Assembly: GCF_016724845.1 (NCBI RefSeq)
Contig: NZ_CP068082.1
Location: 1,240,001-1,304,000 of the forward strand
Source of the DNA: Sphingobacterium spiritivorum
Lineage (GTDB): Bacteria; Bacteroidota; Bacteroidia; Sphingobacteriales; Sphingobacteriaceae
Reading direction: 5' to 3'
Length of the DNA: 64,000 bases
Positions 8,877 to 17,906 of the stretch are shown here, one piece after another. Below the pieces are notes generated by a model. It saw only the letters and a program-made list of their open reading frames with translations. It was not told the DNA's origin and searched no databases. Position 1 is the first letter of the stretch. The number at the start of each line of letters is the position of its first letter. Made by a program: the position numbers and the translations under genes.

Positions 8877-8908
8877 AAAAGCCTCTGACTTAAATCAGAG
8901 GCTTTTTT
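8877..8908 (+). terminator. Intrinsic terminator after sucC
   Basis: The stem GCCTCTGA (8881-8888) pairs with TCAGAGGC (8895-8902), flanked by an A run and six Ts. Confidence 0.88.
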
Positions 8909-8964
8909 GATAAGAACACTTCCCGTATTTATAAATAAATCAAGGATTTTAACAAATTATAAGC

Positions 8965-8972
8965 TATTTTTG
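8965..8972 (+). promoter_or_regulatory. Candidate -7 element for asnS (TATTTTTG)
   Basis: An exact TAnnTTTG match 70 bp before the asnS ATG. No convincing -33 TTTG is present at the normal spacing. The leader would be about 63 nt. Confidence 0.4.
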
Positions 8973-9041
8973 TGATCTGTAAAATTTAAAGCAGCAAGAG
9001 TTTATTTTGAAAAATAACTCCAATTAATATCTAACAACAAA

Positions 9042-10487
9042 ATGAAACACACACGTATTAAAGAATTATTGAATGCCACTGAGTTTGGGCAAGAGGTCAT
9101 TGTAAAGGGATGGGTAAGAACCTTCCGTAACAATCAATTTATAGCGATCAATGATGGTTCTTCAATCAATAATATCCAGGCAGTAGTTGATTTTGAAAAT
9201 ACGGATGATGCGTTATTAAAAAGAATCACTACAGGTGCTGCTGTACGTGTCAAAGGAACCCTGATTGAATCTCTGGGCAAAGGTCAGAAGGTAGAGGTCA
9301 AAGTAACGGAACTTGATGTGATCGGAGATTCAGATCCTGAAAAATTTCCTTTACAACCCAAAAAACACAGTTTAGAATTTTTGCGTGAAATCGCTCATTT
9401 ACGCTTCCGTACCGGAACATTCAATGCTATTTTCAAAGTACGTAATGCATTGTCATTTGCAGTACACCGCTTCTTCAATGAAAGAGACTTTGTGTATATG
9501 CACACTCCTATTATTACCGGTTCAGACGCTGAAGGTGCGGGAGAAATGTTCCGTGTGACTACTTTAGACCTGAATAATCCTCCTCGTACCGAAAACGGTG
9601 AAATAGATTTTAAAGAAGACTTCTTCGGAAAATCCACTAACCTTACCGTATCCGGGCAATTAGAAGGTGAACTGGCAGCTTTAGCATTTGGTAATATTTA
9701 TACTTTCGGCCCCACATTCCGTGCTGAAAACTCCAATACAACACGTCACCTGGCTGAATTCTGGATGATCGAACCTGAAATGGCTTTCTATGAACTGGAA
9801 GACAATATGGATCTGGCTGAAGCCTTATTGAAATATGTTATACGGTATGCGTTGGAAACCTGCCCGGAAGAGATAGAGTTTCTGAAAAACCGTTTACTGG
9901 AAGAAGAGAAAAACAAACCGGCTGCAGATCGTTCGGACATGGATCTTATTGAAAAACTGAAATTCTGTCTTGAGAATGAATTTGAGCGGGTTAAATATAC
10001 AGATGCGATCGAGATCCTGAAGCGCAGCAAGCCAAATCAGAAAAAACAGTTTAAATATCTGATTGACGAATGGGGTGCAGATCTTCAGTCAGAACACGAA
10101 CGTTATCTTGTGGAAAAACATTTTAAGAAACCGGTGATCCTTACAGACTATCCGAGAGAGATCAAATCATTCTATATGAAACAGAACGAACCGGATACAT
10201 TAGGCAGAAACACTGTTCGTGCGATGGATATCCTGTTTCCGGGTATAGGCGAAATGGTTGGCGGATCACAACGGGAAGAAAATCTGGACAAATTACTGGC
10301 TCGTATGGCTGAGGTAGGAATACCGGCCGAAGAAATGGAATGGTTCTTGGATACCCGCCGTTTCGGATCAGTTCCTCACTCAGGTTTCGGTGTCGGATTT
10401 GAGCGTCTGGTACTATTCGTAACAGGAATGACCAATATCCGTGATGTTATCCCATTCCCGAGAACACCAAAAAATGCTGAGTTTTAA
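9042..10487 (+). CDS. asnS: Asparaginyl-tRNA synthetase
   Basis: A 481-residue class IIb aminoacyl-tRNA synthetase that charges tRNA-Asn. The N-terminal OB-fold anticodon-binding domain covers about residues 1-105 ([22 protein letters not shown]). The catalytic core contains the motif 2 region [26 protein letters not shown] and the motif 3 [15 protein letters not shown] near the C-terminus. A roughly 60-residue helical insertion (about 280-345) is a known feature of Bacteroidota-type AsnRS. Asn-specific rather than Asp-specific identity rests on the overall pattern and length. It has its own promoter region and terminator. Confidence 0.96.
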   Translation: MKHTRIKELLNATEFGQEVIVKGWVRTFRNNQFIAINDGSSINNIQAVVDFENTDDALLKRITTGAAVRVKGTLIESLGKGQKVEVKVTELDVIGDSDPEKFPLQPKKHSLEFLREIAHLRFRTGTFNAIFKVRNALSFAVHRFFNERDFVYMHTPIITGSDAEGAGEMFRVTTLDLNNPPRTENGEIDFKEDFFGKSTNLTVSGQLEGELAALAFGNIYTFGPTFRAENSNTTRHLAEFWMIEPEMAFYELEDNMDLAEALLKYVIRYALETCPEEIEFLKNRLLEEEKNKPAADRSDMDLIEKLKFCLENEFERVKYTDAIEILKRSKPNQKKQFKYLIDEWGADLQSEHERYLVEKHFKKPVILTDYPREIKSFYMKQNEPDTLGRNTVRAMDILFPGIGEMVGGSQREENLDKLLARMAEVGIPAEEMEWFLDTRRFGSVPHSGFGVGFERLVLFVTGMTNIRDVIPFPRTPKNAEF

Positions 10488-10508
10488 TCTCAAATAACAA
10501 CATATCAG

Positions 10509-10545
10509 AAACCGTCAAAAACATTAAAGCCTTTTGACGGTTTTT
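10509..10545 (+). terminator. Intrinsic terminator after asnS
   Basis: AAACCGTCAAAA (10509-10520) pairs with TTTTGACGGTTT (10532-10543) across an 11-nt loop, and Ts follow. Confidence 0.87.
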
Positions 10546-10620
10546 ATATTATAAGAATCCGTTGTTCACATGGAATACAATGTGAACCGTTTAATTATCT
10601 TTTAAATTTCAGGCTTCAAT

Positions 10621-11241
10621 ATGCTTATCCGAATTTACGAAAACAATCCTAATGAAAAGGCAATACAACAAGTAGTTGATGTATTAAAACGTGGTGGTGT
10701 AATTATCTACCCTACGGATACTGTATATGGTATTGGCTGTGATATCACCAATCATAAGGCTATTGAACGCGTATGTGAGATCAGAGGACTGAAAGTGGAT
10801 AAAGCCAACTTATCTTTTATCTGTTACGATCTGACAGATATTTCACAATATACCAAACCCTTTGACACCAGTGTATTCCGGGTATTGAAAAAAGCACTAC
10901 CCGGTCCGTTTACCTTTATCTTCAATGCTAGTGGTCAGGTACCTAAACTGCTTTCTTCCAAAAAGAAGACCGTAGGTATACGTGTCCCTGACAATCATAT
11001 TGTGAGGGAGATTGTGAGAGTACTGGGAAATCCTATTGTAACGACCTCGATTCGTGATGAAGATGATATTCTGGAATATTCAACTGATCCGGAACTTATC
11101 CATGAAAAGTACGAAAACATGGTAGATTTAGTAATAGATGGAGGTTATGGTGATAATGTAGCTTCCACAGTAGTAGATCTTACCAATGGAGATTTTGAGA
11201 TTGTCCGCGAAGGCAAGGGGGATCTTGAACAGTATTTATAA
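10621..11241 (+). CDS. YciO-like Sua5/YrdC-fold protein
   Basis: A 206-residue protein with the YrdC fold, which in relatives binds L-threonine, bicarbonate and ATP to make threonylcarbamoyl-AMP. The start GGVIIYPTDTVYGIGCDI is common to all members. The length of 206 and the C-terminal VASTVVDLTNGDFEIVREGKGDLEQYL match YciO rather than TsaC. It lacks the STSAN loop of true TsaC (here VTTSIRDEDD). A proper TsaC is encoded at 52438-53013, so this copy is probably the YciO paralogue, whose physiological substrate is unsettled. It is monocistronic and convergent with the DUF721 gene. Confidence 0.85.
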   Translation: MLIRIYENNPNEKAIQQVVDVLKRGGVIIYPTDTVYGIGCDITNHKAIERVCEIRGLKVDKANLSFICYDLTDISQYTKPFDTSVFRVLKKALPGPFTFIFNASGQVPKLLSSKKKTVGIRVPDNHIVREIVRVLGNPIVTTSIRDEDDILEYSTDPELIHEKYENMVDLVIDGGYGDNVASTVVDLTNGDFEIVREGKGDLEQYL

Positions 11242-11300
11242 TTGTACGTATTCAAAAGGATTGTATTGGTCTTGTTTCTCAGACAGAGACCGCTACTCTT

Positions 11301-11615
11301 TTAAAGAATAATCAATTCTTCAATAACAACCTGCCCTACATATTCATTGAGGCGACCTATAATCTGTCTGCGCATGAGGGCCAATTCGTTTTTGATCACG
11401 GCAGATTCCACCTTAACATACATCTTCCGGTCTTTGATATAGATCTTCTGGGTACGGTTGGCAATTGCTTTACCAATAATTTCGGGCCAGGCATTGACAA
11501 TAGAAGATTCGTCAAATTTACGACGCAGACGATAGGTATCCACCCATTTTTCAATAGCCTGTTTGATACCAATATCATCGTTGGAATGAATTTCGTCTAC
11601 CTTCTTCTTATACAT
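11301..11615 (-). CDS. DUF721 (DciA-like) protein
   Basis: A 104-residue protein with the DUF721 core: EKWVDTYRLRRKFDESSIVNAWPEIIGKAIANRT, then a beta-rich half, IYIKDRKMYVKVESAVIKNELALMRRQIIGRLNE. DUF721 overlaps the DciA replicative-helicase loader family, and the position directly after recF fits a DNA-replication role, though function is inferred. The ATG at 11615 overlaps the recF stop codon by 8 bp (ATGTATAA arrangement), implying translational coupling. A longer in-frame start inside recF is rejected because it has no family sequence. Confidence 0.85.
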   Translation of the reverse strand: MYKKKVDEIHSNDDIGIKQAIEKWVDTYRLRRKFDESSIVNAWPEIIGKAIANRTQKIYIKDRKMYVKVESAVIKNELALMRRQIIGRLNEYVGQVVIEELIIL

Positions 11616-12714
11616 CTTGTATGGTGCCTCCTTTGATATCAAAGATACGGATTGGTTGTGCGATTTCCTCAAAAATTCTTTGCACACGTTCCGAATCTGT
11701 ATCCGTGAGGAAGATCTGGCCAAAATCGTCTTCCGAAACCATCTGCATCAGTTTACGGGTACGTCTTTCATCCAGTTTATCAAAGATATCATCCAGCAGC
11801 AACAAAGGCTTGAAGCCTTTTCTTGACTGAAGAAAACTATACTGGGCTAATTTTAATGCGATGAGAAATGATTTTTGCTGCCCCTGAGAACCGAATTTCT
11901 TTAATGGCATACCTTCATGTATGGTAAACAGAAGATCGTCTTTATGTATACCCTGAGAGGTTCTTTCCAATGCCCGGTCACGTTCCAGATTTCTATCGAG
12001 CAAGTCCTGAAAATCAACAGTCATCAACGGAGATTCGTAGACCAGAGATACTTGTTCGGCACTTTCTGTCAGAAAATGATAATGCTTTTCAAATTCAGGA
12101 AGAAAGTCTTTCATAAATTGCTGACGCTTCTCAAAGATCTGTGCGCCGACCTCCACAAGCTGCAGGTTTAATACTTCCAGTAAACCCAAATCAAGTTGTC
12201 CGCTTTCCCGTGCTTGTTTGAGCATAACATTACGCTGAAGCATGACCTTATTATACGTGATGAGTTTGTCCAGATAGTGATGATCAGTTTGCGAGATCAC
12301 ATTATCCATAAACTTGCGACGTTCTTCACTTCCGTCTGTAATGATCATACTGTCATTCGGAGAGATCATGACAAGCGGAAATTGGCCGATATGATCGGCA
12401 AGTCGCGGATAGTCCTTTTTATTTTTCTTAAACTGTTTTTTCTGATTCTTTTTGAGACTGCAGGAGATTACATCGATGCGGGTATCATTTTCAAATGATC
12501 CCTGTACCATAAACCAGTCCATTCCCTGCTTGATATGCTGGGAATCGATTGGATTAAAATAACTCTTACACAGAGAAAGGTAATGTATAGCGTCTAAAAG
12601 ATTGGTTTTACCGGCACCGTTCTCTCCGGCGAAAGCATTTACTTCCGGCAAAAATTCTAAAGCGGATTCCGTATAATTTTTAAAATTTAAAACAGACAAT
12701 TGTTTTAACCACAT
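11608..12714 (-). CDS. recF: DNA replication/repair protein RecF
   Basis: A 368-residue SMC-like ATPase that loads RecA onto gapped DNA with RecO and RecR. It begins MWLKQLSVLNFKNYTES, has Walker A GENGAGKT (residues 30-37), a helical arm in the middle, the signature region KFGSQGQQKSFLIALKLAQ, and Walker B PLLLLDDIFDKLD near residue 320. The ATG at 12714 is preferred over a TTG at 12723 since RecF proteins start with this W-L-x-x-L pattern. An exact TATCTTTG -7 element ends only 6 nt before the ATG, suggesting an almost leaderless message. The downstream DUF721 gene is coupled. Confidence 0.96.
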   Translation of the reverse strand: MWLKQLSVLNFKNYTESALEFLPEVNAFAGENGAGKTNLLDAIHYLSLCKSYFNPIDSQHIKQGMDWFMVQGSFENDTRIDVISCSLKKNQKKQFKKNKKDYPRLADHIGQFPLVMISPNDSMIITDGSEERRKFMDNVISQTDHHYLDKLITYNKVMLQRNVMLKQARESGQLDLGLLEVLNLQLVEVGAQIFEKRQQFMKDFLPEFEKHYHFLTESAEQVSLVYESPLMTVDFQDLLDRNLERDRALERTSQGIHKDDLLFTIHEGMPLKKFGSQGQQKSFLIALKLAQYSFLQSRKGFKPLLLLDDIFDKLDERRTRKLMQMVSEDDFGQIFLTDTDSERVQRIFEEIAQPIRIFDIKGGTIQDV

Positions 12715-12720
12715 AGACCG

Positions 12721-12728
12721 CAAAGATA
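12721..12728 (-). promoter_or_regulatory. -7 element (TATCTTTG) abutting recF start
   Basis: An exact minus-strand TAnnTTTG match with 6 nt between its last G and the recF ATG, so the transcript would carry essentially no leader. Confidence 0.5.
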
Positions 12729-12751
12729 ACCTTTTTAGAAAGGAAAAGTGC

Positions 12752-13051
12752 TTATTTTATCTCTTCGAAGTCTACAAACTCTCCTGCTGTAGCTGTTCCG
12801 GGTCTGCGCTTTTCTTCTTTTTTGGAAGGAGCATATTCTACACGCACTCTTCCTTCATCGGCACGCGTCTGCTGTTCATACTGTTGATATCCAAACGGAC
12901 CGTTACCTGTGGTATATTGTGATTGCTGAGCTTTTTTCATAATACGCTCCGCTGCTTTACGCATAGCGAATGGTAAAATTAATCTGAAAAGAAACCTTAC
13001 TATGAAATAAACAGCGAAAGCTATCAATAAAAATTTCAATAATGGAGCCAT
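12752..13051 (-). CDS. DUF4834 family membrane-anchored protein
   Basis: A 99-residue protein. One N-terminal hydrophobic helix (LLKFLLIAFAVYFIVRFLFRLI, about residues 4-26) is followed by a basic amphipathic stretch and a polar low-complexity tail rich in Gln, Tyr and Glu. This is the DUF4834 pattern restricted to Bacteroidota, with conserved ending GEFVDFEEIK. The function is unknown. It lies in a leftward row between the tilS cluster and recF, with an exact TAAATTTG -7 element 20 bp before its ATG. Confidence 0.8.
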   Translation of the reverse strand: MAPLLKFLLIAFAVYFIVRFLFRLILPFAMRKAAERIMKKAQQSQYTTGNGPFGYQQYEQQTRADEGRVRVEYAPSKKEEKRRPGTATAGEFVDFEEIK

Positions 13052-13071
13052 ACTAATTCGTTGCTTTTTCT

Positions 13072-13079
13072 CAAATTTA
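13072..13079 (-). promoter_or_regulatory. -7 element (TAAATTTG) for DUF4834 gene
   Basis: An exact minus-strand TAnnTTTG 20 bp before the ATG at 13051. No clear -33 box was found. Confidence 0.4.
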
Positions 13080-13137
13080 ATAAATAATAGAAGAGATACC
13101 TTGTATTTTTGTCAGAGAAAAATCACTTAACAAAATT

Positions 13138-13629
13138 TTAATCTTTTCTGAGCTTCCGTGCGTATTCTACAGCTTTATAGAATTCTTCCTGTTTGTGCGT
13201 ACCTATTACATACACCAGACCATCCTTATCTGTCAGCCAGATAGCATCATTACCGCCGGAATAAAAGCGGATTTTACCGTTTTTATGCAGGTTATACACC
13301 GGATTATTAAAGATAAAGGTGCTGTATTTTTTCTTCTCTACTTTTGCGATGCTGTTCATATCTATCTTGACCAGACGTGTTGTCCAGAGTCCGCTGATAC
13401 TCACGCAGTTCTCCCTTACAACCGTTCGGTAATGTAACATATACATCATTAGTATAGATACCAGGATCACAGCCACACCTACAATAAAAAACAATTGACG
13501 TGAAGCCAAATGATCCAGATTGAGATAGTAAGCAATAAAACAGAACAACGCTAAGATCAGTCTGACACTGATCCAGGTCTTATCTCTACCCAGATACTGT
13601 TGTTCTACAAATAAGTTTGGTTCTTCCAT
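13138..13629 (-). CDS. Two-helix membrane protein with PH-like domain, unknown function
   Basis: A 163-residue protein starting at the ATG at 13629, 4 bp after the tilS stop. A GTG at 13641 would overlap tilS. Two hydrophobic segments (ISVRLILALFCFIAYYLNL and LFFIVGVAVILVSILMMYML) are followed by a roughly 85-residue beta-rich cytoplasmic part (ENCVSISGLWTTRLVKIDMNSIAKVEKKK...) reminiscent of bacterial PH domains. The family is not recognised beyond that. Its position directly behind tilS indicates co-transcription, not a shared function. Confidence 0.7.
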   Translation of the reverse strand: MEEPNLFVEQQYLGRDKTWISVRLILALFCFIAYYLNLDHLASRQLFFIVGVAVILVSILMMYMLHYRTVVRENCVSISGLWTTRLVKIDMNSIAKVEKKKYSTFIFNNPVYNLHKNGKIRFYSGGNDAIWLTDKDGLVYVIGTHKQEEFYKAVEYARKLRKD

Positions 13630-13633
13630 ATAA

Positions 13634-14965
13634 TTATTCACAGACTAAAGTAAATACTTTTTTTGTATTGTTTGTTATCTTAAACCGATTGTCTAACCTG
13701 TAATTGACAATCCAGATAATTTCCCCCGTTCCGTCTACCAAGATAGGAATTCGTGCCTTGGCAAAGGAATTTATTTTTTGCTGAATGAAATAATCACTCA
13801 CTTTCTTCTTACCCTCCATCCCCAACGGATAAAAAATATCACCTTCCTGCCAGCTTCTGATCTGTAAGGGAAACTGCAATTTATCCCAATCAATTTTGGC
13901 AATATGCTTCTCTTTTACAATGTCCGCTGAAGAAGATTTTTCAATATTAAAATGAAAACCCTTCCATTCGGCCTGTTCATCTGATTCCTCAATGCATACC
14001 CTGGCTTCTACCTCCGGTCCGGTCGGATGTAAGATGAGGTGTGTACGATCCACTAATAAGCGATGGCTGTCTGATTCAAAAATACGTCCAGTTCCGTTTT
14101 CCCAGGTCGCCACCAGATCTTCCAGTACATTTTTTTGAAAATGATAGGGTTGAAAAAGTTCATACAACAGGGCTGCATTCGTGAGGTGTGGTTCCAGACT
14201 TTTCTTCTCAATAAGTACCTCTGTGCTGGCTTTGCTCTCCTTAAACAGAGACTGACGAACAGGATGTACAAAATCCTGAAGAAGCTGGTATGCTCCTGCA
14301 AACTTGTCTATACTAGATGCAAAGCTCTGCACAAACTCCGGATTTATCTCTTCCATTAATGGAACGATATTCAATCTGATCTTATTTCTGGCATATTTAA
14401 TAGAAAAATTAGATTGATCATCTCTGTAGGGTACCTGTAAAACACGAACTGCCTCCGCTACTTCTGCCGCACGGAGAAACAACAAGGGCCGGATGATACG
14501 TTCACGCTTCGGTTGTATACCCTGCAGACCCGCAAGACCTGTCCCCCTGATCATGTTGAGCAAAACTGTTTCGATGTGATCATTACGGTGTTGCGCAACC
14601 GAGATGTATGCACAGCCCTGAGCAATGCGCAATTCCTCAAACCACTGATAACGCAGCTCCCGGGCTGCCATTTGTATAGAAATCCTGTTTTCTTCTGCGT
14701 ATGCTTCTGTATCAAATCTTTTGACAAAAACAGGAATGCCATACTCTTCGCCAAAGGCTTCGACAAGCTGCTGATCAAGATCAGACTCCTCTCCTCTCAG
14801 GGAAAAATTACAATGCGCTATAATCACAGGATAGTTCGAATCCAGAAAAAGTCTGGCCATCAGCATAGAGTCTTTCCCTCCGCTTACAGCCAGTACAATT
14901 TTATCATCAGGACCAAAAAGCCTGTTTTGACTTACATATCTATGAAATCTTTCCAGCACATTCAT
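13634..14965 (-). CDS. tilS: tRNA(Ile)-lysidine synthase
   Basis: A 443-residue N-type PP-loop ATPase that converts C34 of the minor tRNA-Ile to lysidine so that it reads AUA. It is essential in most bacteria. The PP-loop SGGKDS is at residues 28-33. A further conserved region, ISVAQHRNDHIETVLLNMIRGTGLAGLQGI, lies at about 120-150. The C-terminal substrate-binding domain ends with IRSWQEGDIFYPLGMEGKKKVSDYFIQQKI. A TAACTTTG -7 element sits 5 nt before the ATG. The gene is divergent from the OstA-like gene across a 473-bp gap. Confidence 0.95.
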   Translation of the reverse strand: MNVLERFHRYVSQNRLFGPDDKIVLAVSGGKDSMLMARLFLDSNYPVIIAHCNFSLRGEESDLDQQLVEAFGEEYGIPVFVKRFDTEAYAEENRISIQMAARELRYQWFEELRIAQGCAYISVAQHRNDHIETVLLNMIRGTGLAGLQGIQPKRERIIRPLLFLRAAEVAEAVRVLQVPYRDDQSNFSIKYARNKIRLNIVPLMEEINPEFVQSFASSIDKFAGAYQLLQDFVHPVRQSLFKESKASTEVLIEKKSLEPHLTNAALLYELFQPYHFQKNVLEDLVATWENGTGRIFESDSHRLLVDRTHLILHPTGPEVEARVCIEESDEQAEWKGFHFNIEKSSSADIVKEKHIAKIDWDKLQFPLQIRSWQEGDIFYPLGMEGKKKVSDYFIQQKINSFAKARIPILVDGTGEIIWIVNYRLDNRFKITNNTKKVFTLVCE

Positions 14966-15438
14966 GTACCCAAAGTTAAGGCTTATTTTTTCCGAAAGTG
15001 TGTCTTTTTTGATAACTACAAAGAAAGCTCTCAGATTTTTGCAGTTGCTGTAGTCCTTTAAATGAAGTAAGGATTTTATATACAGTCTATTTATACGGAA
15101 AAATTATTTTTTTATGGTAAGTGCTCTATTCCTTTAATAATTTTTTAAGAACCTGAATATCAAAACTTCTGCTCAAATTGATAGTTTTAGTATCGATCTG
15201 CCCATTAGGTTTTGATTATGACCAGAAGACCAGTGACAATTAAATGCAATCCTTTCATAATATGTTTAAGTTGACAAAGGTTTAATTTATCTTACAATCT
15301 GAAAAATAGACAATTTTATTCTTATGATAAAATCTTATTGTACTCTGAAATTCCGGAAGTTATAATAAACGGGATTGGTTTTAATGAAAATTTTTGCTTT
15401 AACAATTATTTGCACTTTATTTGCATATTTTTGCTCCT
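14966..15438. other. 473-bp divergent intergenic region
   Basis: An A+T-rich gap between tilS (leftward) and the OstA-like gene (rightward). It contains an exact minus-strand TAACTTTG at 14971-14978 for tilS and a plus-strand TATTTTTG at 15426-15433 just before the OstA-like GTG. No credible ORF, RNA gene or large repeat was seen in the remaining 430 bp. Confidence 0.5.
14971..14978 (-). promoter_or_regulatory. -7 element (TAACTTTG) abutting tilS start
   Basis: An exact minus-strand TAnnTTTG with 5 nt to the tilS ATG, so the predicted leader is close to zero. Confidence 0.5.
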
Positions 15439-17838
15439 GTGAAACGATTATTCCTTTTTGCCTTAACATATATTTTCTGTCTGTTTGCATCCGCTCAACA
15501 GCCACAGCCTACGGGAGATCAGCTCAAGCTCGTCTCATCATCCAGTATGCGCCTGGTCAAAAATCCGGATCGGACTATTTATTACAGACCTGTTTTTGAA
15601 CATAAGGGAAGTACCTTGTCTGCTGACAGCGGATACATGTATGAAGACGGGATCGGAAGACAGTTTTTTGAAGCCTTTGACAATGTCGTCATTACACAGC
15701 CCAGCGGTACAATCATCTATTCAGACAAACTTCATTATGACGCTGCTCCTCAGGTTGCCACACTGACACGGAATGTGCGTATGGTTGACAAATCTTCTGT
15801 ACTGACTACAAACTATCTGACGTACAATATGCGCAGCAAAGTCGGCACCTACACCGGTGGTGGGCGAATTGTCAGCAAAGGAGATACCATTACCTCTAAA
15901 AATGCCTATTACTTTGAGAATACGCAGGATGCGTATTTCAGAAATAAGGTAGTCGTCAGAACCCCTGACGTCAAGATTTATACCGATACCATGCGTTATA
16001 ACTCCGTTCAACGGGTTACTTATTTCTTCGGTCCGACCAATATAAAAGGAAACAAAGGGGAGAATCTATACACGGAAAAAGGAAATTACAATACGGCTAC
16101 CGGTGTAGCCCGCTTCTCTAAAAACAACCTGTATACAGAAGGTTCTAAATTTCTGAAAGGTGACAGTTTGTATTACGACAGAGCTACAGGAGAAGGTAAA
16201 GCGTACCGAAATGTAGTTTTTGTAGATACAGTTGATAAATTCTATGCCAATGGCGGATACGGATTGTATAAACAATCGGATGAATCTATCACCATGACGG
16301 ATAAACCATTGGTTACGATGGTGATCAAAAAAGACTCAACCAGCACCAGCGACTCTACTTCTGCCAAGCCTGCCGAAAAGGAGGAAAAGGGTAAAAAGTC
16401 CGGTAAGGAAAAATCTGTAGAAAAAAAGAAATCCAAAGAAGAGGAATCCTTTAAGGAGATCAGCCCGATTACACCCGTTTCCAAAGACTCGGTATCTGCT
16501 ACGGTCAAACCTGAACCGCAGGTAGATTCAGCTTATATGACAGCTGACACCTTATATTCGAAGGTAATCTTTCTGAAAGACTATAAAGCACTCGATTTCA
16601 AGCTCGACCGGAACGGCGGGCTCATAGAGGAGATAGCGGATGAAGACTACGGTGATGATGACGGCAATGAAAATACGGATAGCCTGTCCATCTCAGGCAA
16701 TATAAGTGGTCTGTCAGATTCGACTCAAACAGATAGTGTGCATATAGAAGGATTAAAATCTGACTCAGCCAAAACTGTCATAAAGCAAGTCAAAGAGACA
16801 AGCAAGACTATCAGCAAAAACAACACAACTCCACCTAAAAAACCTGCTGTCGTACAACAGGAAAAAGGAGATCCGAATAAAATACAAATTGGCAAGACCC
16901 TGGCAGCAGACAGTGTACTCAGACACCGAACGGTATTGCCTAAAGGCAATGAGAGTGACAGTCTGATCAACAAAGCTTTATTAGTTGCCAAATCGCCTGA
17001 CTCTGTCACGACGACTCCAAAAGACAGTGCTTATCTGGATACGGCACGTACCCGGATTATCAAAGCACACTATAATGTCCGTATGTTCAAATCTGACCTG
17101 CAGGCAGTCGCTGATTCTGTATATTACGGCATGGCCGACTCCATGTTCAGGTTTATGGGACGCCCTATGATATGGGCCGAAGGATCGCAAATCTCGGCAG
17201 ATACGCTGTACTTACAGATCAAAGAGCAACGTCTGGACAATATGCTGTTAGTGAACAGTGCATTCATGGTTAATGCCGTACTGGATACCATCAAATTCAA
17301 TCAGCTCAAAGGGAGAAAGATTACAGGCTTCTTTGCAGGCAATAATCTGGATCGTTTATTTGTTGACGGGAATGCGGAAAACATGATTTTCGTGGTCAAT
17401 GAAGAGAAAAAAGTAATCACCGAAATGTTTCATGACCGCAGCAGCCGGATCAAGATTCTGATGGAAAACCGTAAGATCAAGGATTACGTCTCGATCCGCA
17501 AAGTGGATGGCAAAGTATATCCGTTGAGTATGGTGACCAATGAGAATGAAGTATTGCCCGGATTTATATGGAGGCCGGAAGACCGCCCGGTGTCTAAGGA
17601 AGATCTGCTCAACAGAAAACGTGAAATTCCAAAAGATATAAACACTCCCGCAGCGGGTTCTTCTGCCGGCAGCAAGTCTGCTCCTAAGGATCCTGTGACA
17701 GAAAAGAAAGATCCGAAAGAAGGAATTAAAACGGAAGTGAAAAAACCTGCAGATCAAAAAACTGAACCCAAAAAAGTAAATCAGGAATCTAAAAATCCGG
17801 TCAAAGAGGAGTCTGAACCCGTCATGGAAACAAATTAA
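15439..17838 (+). CDS. OstA/LptA-like protein with long charged linker
   Basis: A 799-residue exported protein read from a GTG at 15439, which gives the signal peptide MKRLFLFALTYIFCLFASA. A TTG at 15421 is less plausible. The N-terminal part (about 25-290) is a repetitive beta module of the OstA/LptA jellyroll type, with recurrent phrases such as GYMYEDGIGRQFFEAFDNVVI and SDKLHYDAAPQVATLTRNVRM. A low-complexity Lys/Ser/Glu/Asp/Thr-rich stretch covers about 300-550. A second OstA-like module (about 555-730) is followed by a Pro/Lys-rich tail. LptA relatives bridge lipopolysaccharide across the periplasm. The size, nearly four times that of E. coli LptA, and the double module are typical of Bacteroidota OstA-like proteins. 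Role in LPS transport is inferred. Confidence 0.8.
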   Translation: MKRLFLFALTYIFCLFASAQQPQPTGDQLKLVSSSSMRLVKNPDRTIYYRPVFEHKGSTLSADSGYMYEDGIGRQFFEAFDNVVITQPSGTIIYSDKLHYDAAPQVATLTRNVRMVDKSSVLTTNYLTYNMRSKVGTYTGGGRIVSKGDTITSKNAYYFENTQDAYFRNKVVVRTPDVKIYTDTMRYNSVQRVTYFFGPTNIKGNKGENLYTEKGNYNTATGVARFSKNNLYTEGSKFLKGDSLYYDRATGEGKAYRNVVFVDTVDKFYANGGYGLYKQSDESITMTDKPLVTMVIKKDSTSTSDSTSAKPAEKEEKGKKSGKEKSVEKKKSKEEESFKEISPITPVSKDSVSATVKPEPQVDSAYMTADTLYSKVIFLKDYKALDFKLDRNGGLIEEIADEDYGDDDGNENTDSLSISGNISGLSDSTQTDSVHIEGLKSDSAKTVIKQVKETSKTISKNNTTPPKKPAVVQQEKGDPNKIQIGKTLAADSVLRHRTVLPKGNESDSLINKALLVAKSPDSVTTTPKDSAYLDTARTRIIKAHYNVRMFKSDLQAVADSVYYGMADSMFRFMGRPMIWAEGSQISADTLYLQIKEQRLDNMLLVNSAFMVNAVLDTIKFNQLKGRKITGFFAGNNLDRLFVDGNAENMIFVVNEEKKVITEMFHDRSSRIKILMENRKIKDYVSIRKVDGKVYPLSMVTNENEVLPGFIWRPEDRPVSKEDLLNRKREIPKDINTPAAGSSAGSKSAPKDPVTEKKDPKEGIKTEVKKPADQKTEPKKVNQESKNPVKEESEPVMETN

Positions 17839-17906
17839 TTTCACTCACGATTAGGCCTGCGACAAAGCTACTTCTGGCTATACGGACAAAGATTTTGAGC
17901 AAAGAA

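Noticed and set aside
14513..15061. 182-codon open frame antisense to tilS running into the divergent gap
   Set aside because: No family pattern, and it opposes the conserved PP-loop gene; a shadow frame.
15375..15599. Short open frame before the OstA-like gene
   Set aside because: It runs out of frame through the signal peptide and first codons of the OstA-like protein; unlikely to be translated.
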